A DNA stretch of 33,842 bases from a bacterium (GTDB lineage: Bacteria; Acidobacteriota; HRBIN11; JAKEFK01), in contig JAKEFK010000257.1 in NCBI GenBank assembly GCA_022616075.1, positions 1-33,842 on the forward strand. The letters are read 5' to 3'. Position 1 is the first letter of the stretch; each line of letters begins with the position of its first letter. This document shows positions 32,803-33,842 of this stretch, piece by piece. The notes beneath the pieces were generated by a model. It was not told where the DNA came from. It saw only the letters and a program-made list of their open reading frames with translations, and searched no databases. The position numbers were made by a program, and so were the translations under genes.

Positions 32803-32857
32803 CCGCAGGCGGGACGCCCGCTCTACTTTAATGCAGGTGGGACGCCCGCGCTACTTT
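32803..32857. repeat. Two half copies of the AAAGTAGCGCGG repeat in direct tandem
   Basis: CCGCAGGCGGGACGCCCGCT-CTACTTT is followed by GCAGGTGGGACGCCCGCG-CTACTTT. Both are right halves in the same orientation, so the full palindrome is not formed. They lie between the kinase gene and the next BNR gene. Confidence 0.8.
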
Positions 32858-32859
32858 GA

Positions 32860-33842
32860 TTAAGGGGCGGAAGTGCGGCTGGAGGTTGTCACTCCTTTGC
32901 TGAAATCCGGCGGTGTTGTGTAGCCAATCGTGGGAATTCCATTCCCATCCAGAACAATCTGCATGAAATCAAGACGCGTCGCGCCGACGTTTGCGACAAA
33001 TTCCTCTTTCCAGATTGGTTTGGACGAATCAACGTGCTTACCTTGAAGATACCAGATGTTCCCCGATCCTTCTGCTGCAGCTTCTTTCACGGCGACATGA
33101 ATTGTCCCACCTTTCACAACGAAGAAAGCGGACGCCGTATCTCCAACAGAAGAATCATTCCCATAACGCGGCAATGTATGAACGTACTTGAAGCTTTGCC
33201 CCTGATCAAAACTAACATAGAGTTTGTTCGCGTGAAGAACGTAGAGCGTACCTTTATCGTCAAACGCAAACCAGGTGGGCACGTGCCCGGACGGTGTTCC
33301 GGCGGCCTGTGGATGAACGATTCCTTCCCATGTAACTCCAAAATCGTTTGTCTTGCACACGTACAAGTTTCCTTCCACGGCTTCCGTCCAATAGAATTTT
33401 CCATCCGTGCCCCAACCGCCGTGACGACCGGCTTTCATGCCCCTGAAATTTCCATTGGGAATCCTGCTATCAGTAGCGGGCAGTGGAGGATGTGCAACGG
33501 TTTCGCACACAACATGTACCGGACCATCGCCATTATTTCCAACCAGAGGAGTCTGGATCGGCCACGTGAGTCCACCATCACAACTGAATAGCGCAACCGA
33601 ACCGATCCTGTACCAGCCGGTCAAAACATAAGACTCGCTTTGCAACGGGCAGACATTGACAGGTCCCATGTAAAGCCATGCCTGATCGTTTGCAACAAAA
33701 GCGACTGGTATTTGAACAATCGTCCAGTTGGCGCCGCGATCCTCACTGTGCGCTGCAACTCCGTGAGTGAGTTCAGTGCCAAAGAAAACAACGTCATTTC
33801 CAAACGCGCGCAAATCACCTTCAATTCCAAACGGTACAGAAA
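32860..33842 (-). CDS. BNR/Asp-box (sialidase-fold) protein, N-terminus outside the window
   Basis: The frame is open to the right edge, so the start is missing; an internal TTG at 33813 is not the true start. About 327 residues are visible, with four Asp-box-like motifs: S-E-D-R-G-A-N-W, S-C-D-G-G-L-T-W, T-N-D-F-G-V-T-W and the weaker S-F-D-Q-G-Q-S-F. This is a sialidase-type propeller fold, like the 26090-27682 protein but clearly divergent. Catalytic residues cannot be assigned, so it may be binding only. It ends in S-S-R-T-S-A-P with TAA, two codons before a repeat. Confidence 0.75.
   Translation of the reverse strand, partial: SVPFGIEGDLRAFGNDVVFFGTELTHGVAAHSEDRGANWTIVQIPVAFVANDQAWLYMGPVNVCPLQSESYVLTGWYRIGSVALFSCDGGLTWPIQTPLVGNNGDGPVHVVCETVAHPPLPATDSRIPNGNFRGMKAGRHGGWGTDGKFYWTEAVEGNLYVCKTNDFGVTWEGIVHPQAAGTPSGHVPTWFAFDDKGTLYVLHANKLYVSFDQGQSFKYVHTLPRYGNDSSVGDTASAFFVVKGGTIHVAVKEAAAEGSGNIWYLQGKHVDSSKPIWKEEFVANVGATRLDFMQIVLDGNGIPTIGYTTPPDFSKGVTTSSRTSAP

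Noticed and set aside
13017-32857. Repeated AAAGTAGCGCGG elements as a CRISPR array
   Set aside because: Copies are scattered kilobases apart, palindromic and variable; there are no regular spacers and no cas genes.

Overview
The window looks like a chromosomal segment from an Acidobacteriota-type bacterium, roughly half G+C. This rests on recognition, not on a search. The signs are a VWFA protein of the kind abundant in Acidobacteriota, zinc-ribbon Ser/Thr kinases with long membrane tails, a TolB/WD40-like propeller tail, BNR (Asp-box) secreted proteins, sigma-54 activators, and many short palindromic repeats of the AAAGTAGCGCGGACG type between genes. No rRNA, tRNA, CRISPR array, phage or transposase gene was seen.

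Layout. 1-2651: the tail of a propeller protein and two secreted proteins (a double lipocalin-like/DUF1579-like protein and an outer-membrane-lipoprotein-like protein). 2672-4903: a decayed Ser/Thr kinase next to an FHA-GAF-AAA+-Fis sigma-54 activator. 4904-8696: a decayed ORF, a 680-residue secreted LGFP plus five-bladed tachylectin-like protein, a broken relative of its leader, and a small protein of unknown function; sigma-54 promoters can be read in front of these. 8786-14003: a frameshifted DUF2231 membrane protein, a VWFA protein, glutaminyl-tRNA synthetase, an AlkD-type DNA glycosylase, a single-domain response regulator and a hypothetical protein. 14025-15950: a Tat-exported FAD enzyme like spermidine dehydrogenase. 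15996-20028: a histidine kinase and NtrC-type regulator operon. 20324-24455: a divergent operon of four minor prepilins (FimT/GspH, PilV, PilW and PilX types). 24415-29496: a TMTC-like membrane glycosyltransferase with TPRs, a BNR protein, a SET-domain protein, a secreted hypothetical protein and an OsmC peroxidase. 29590-33842: a secreted DUF5602-like protein, a zinc-ribbon kinase split from its membrane tail by one missing base, and a BNR protein running off the right edge.

The main theme is sigma-54 control. TGGCAC-N5-TTGC-type promoters stand before the lectin-like gene (7601-7616, exact consensus), the small unknown gene (8282-8297) and the minor pilin operon (20298-20313). Each lies at a plausible distance from its start codon, and the last two have palindromes about 100-165 bases upstream that could be activator sites. 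Two sigma-54 activators are encoded nearby: one reads phosphothreonine or a ligand (FHA-GAF) and one belongs to a two-component pair. This suggests a locally wired surface regulon of pili and secreted lectin.

The second theme is repeat invasion of gene ends. Several unrelated palindromes sit exactly at convergent junctions, where their arms supply or abut the stop codons of both genes. Other copies are read in frame as the N-termini of the AlkD, PilV and BNR proteins. The third theme is decay: two single-base frameshifts, a kinase relic and two broken ORFs. Single-base breaks could also be assembly errors.
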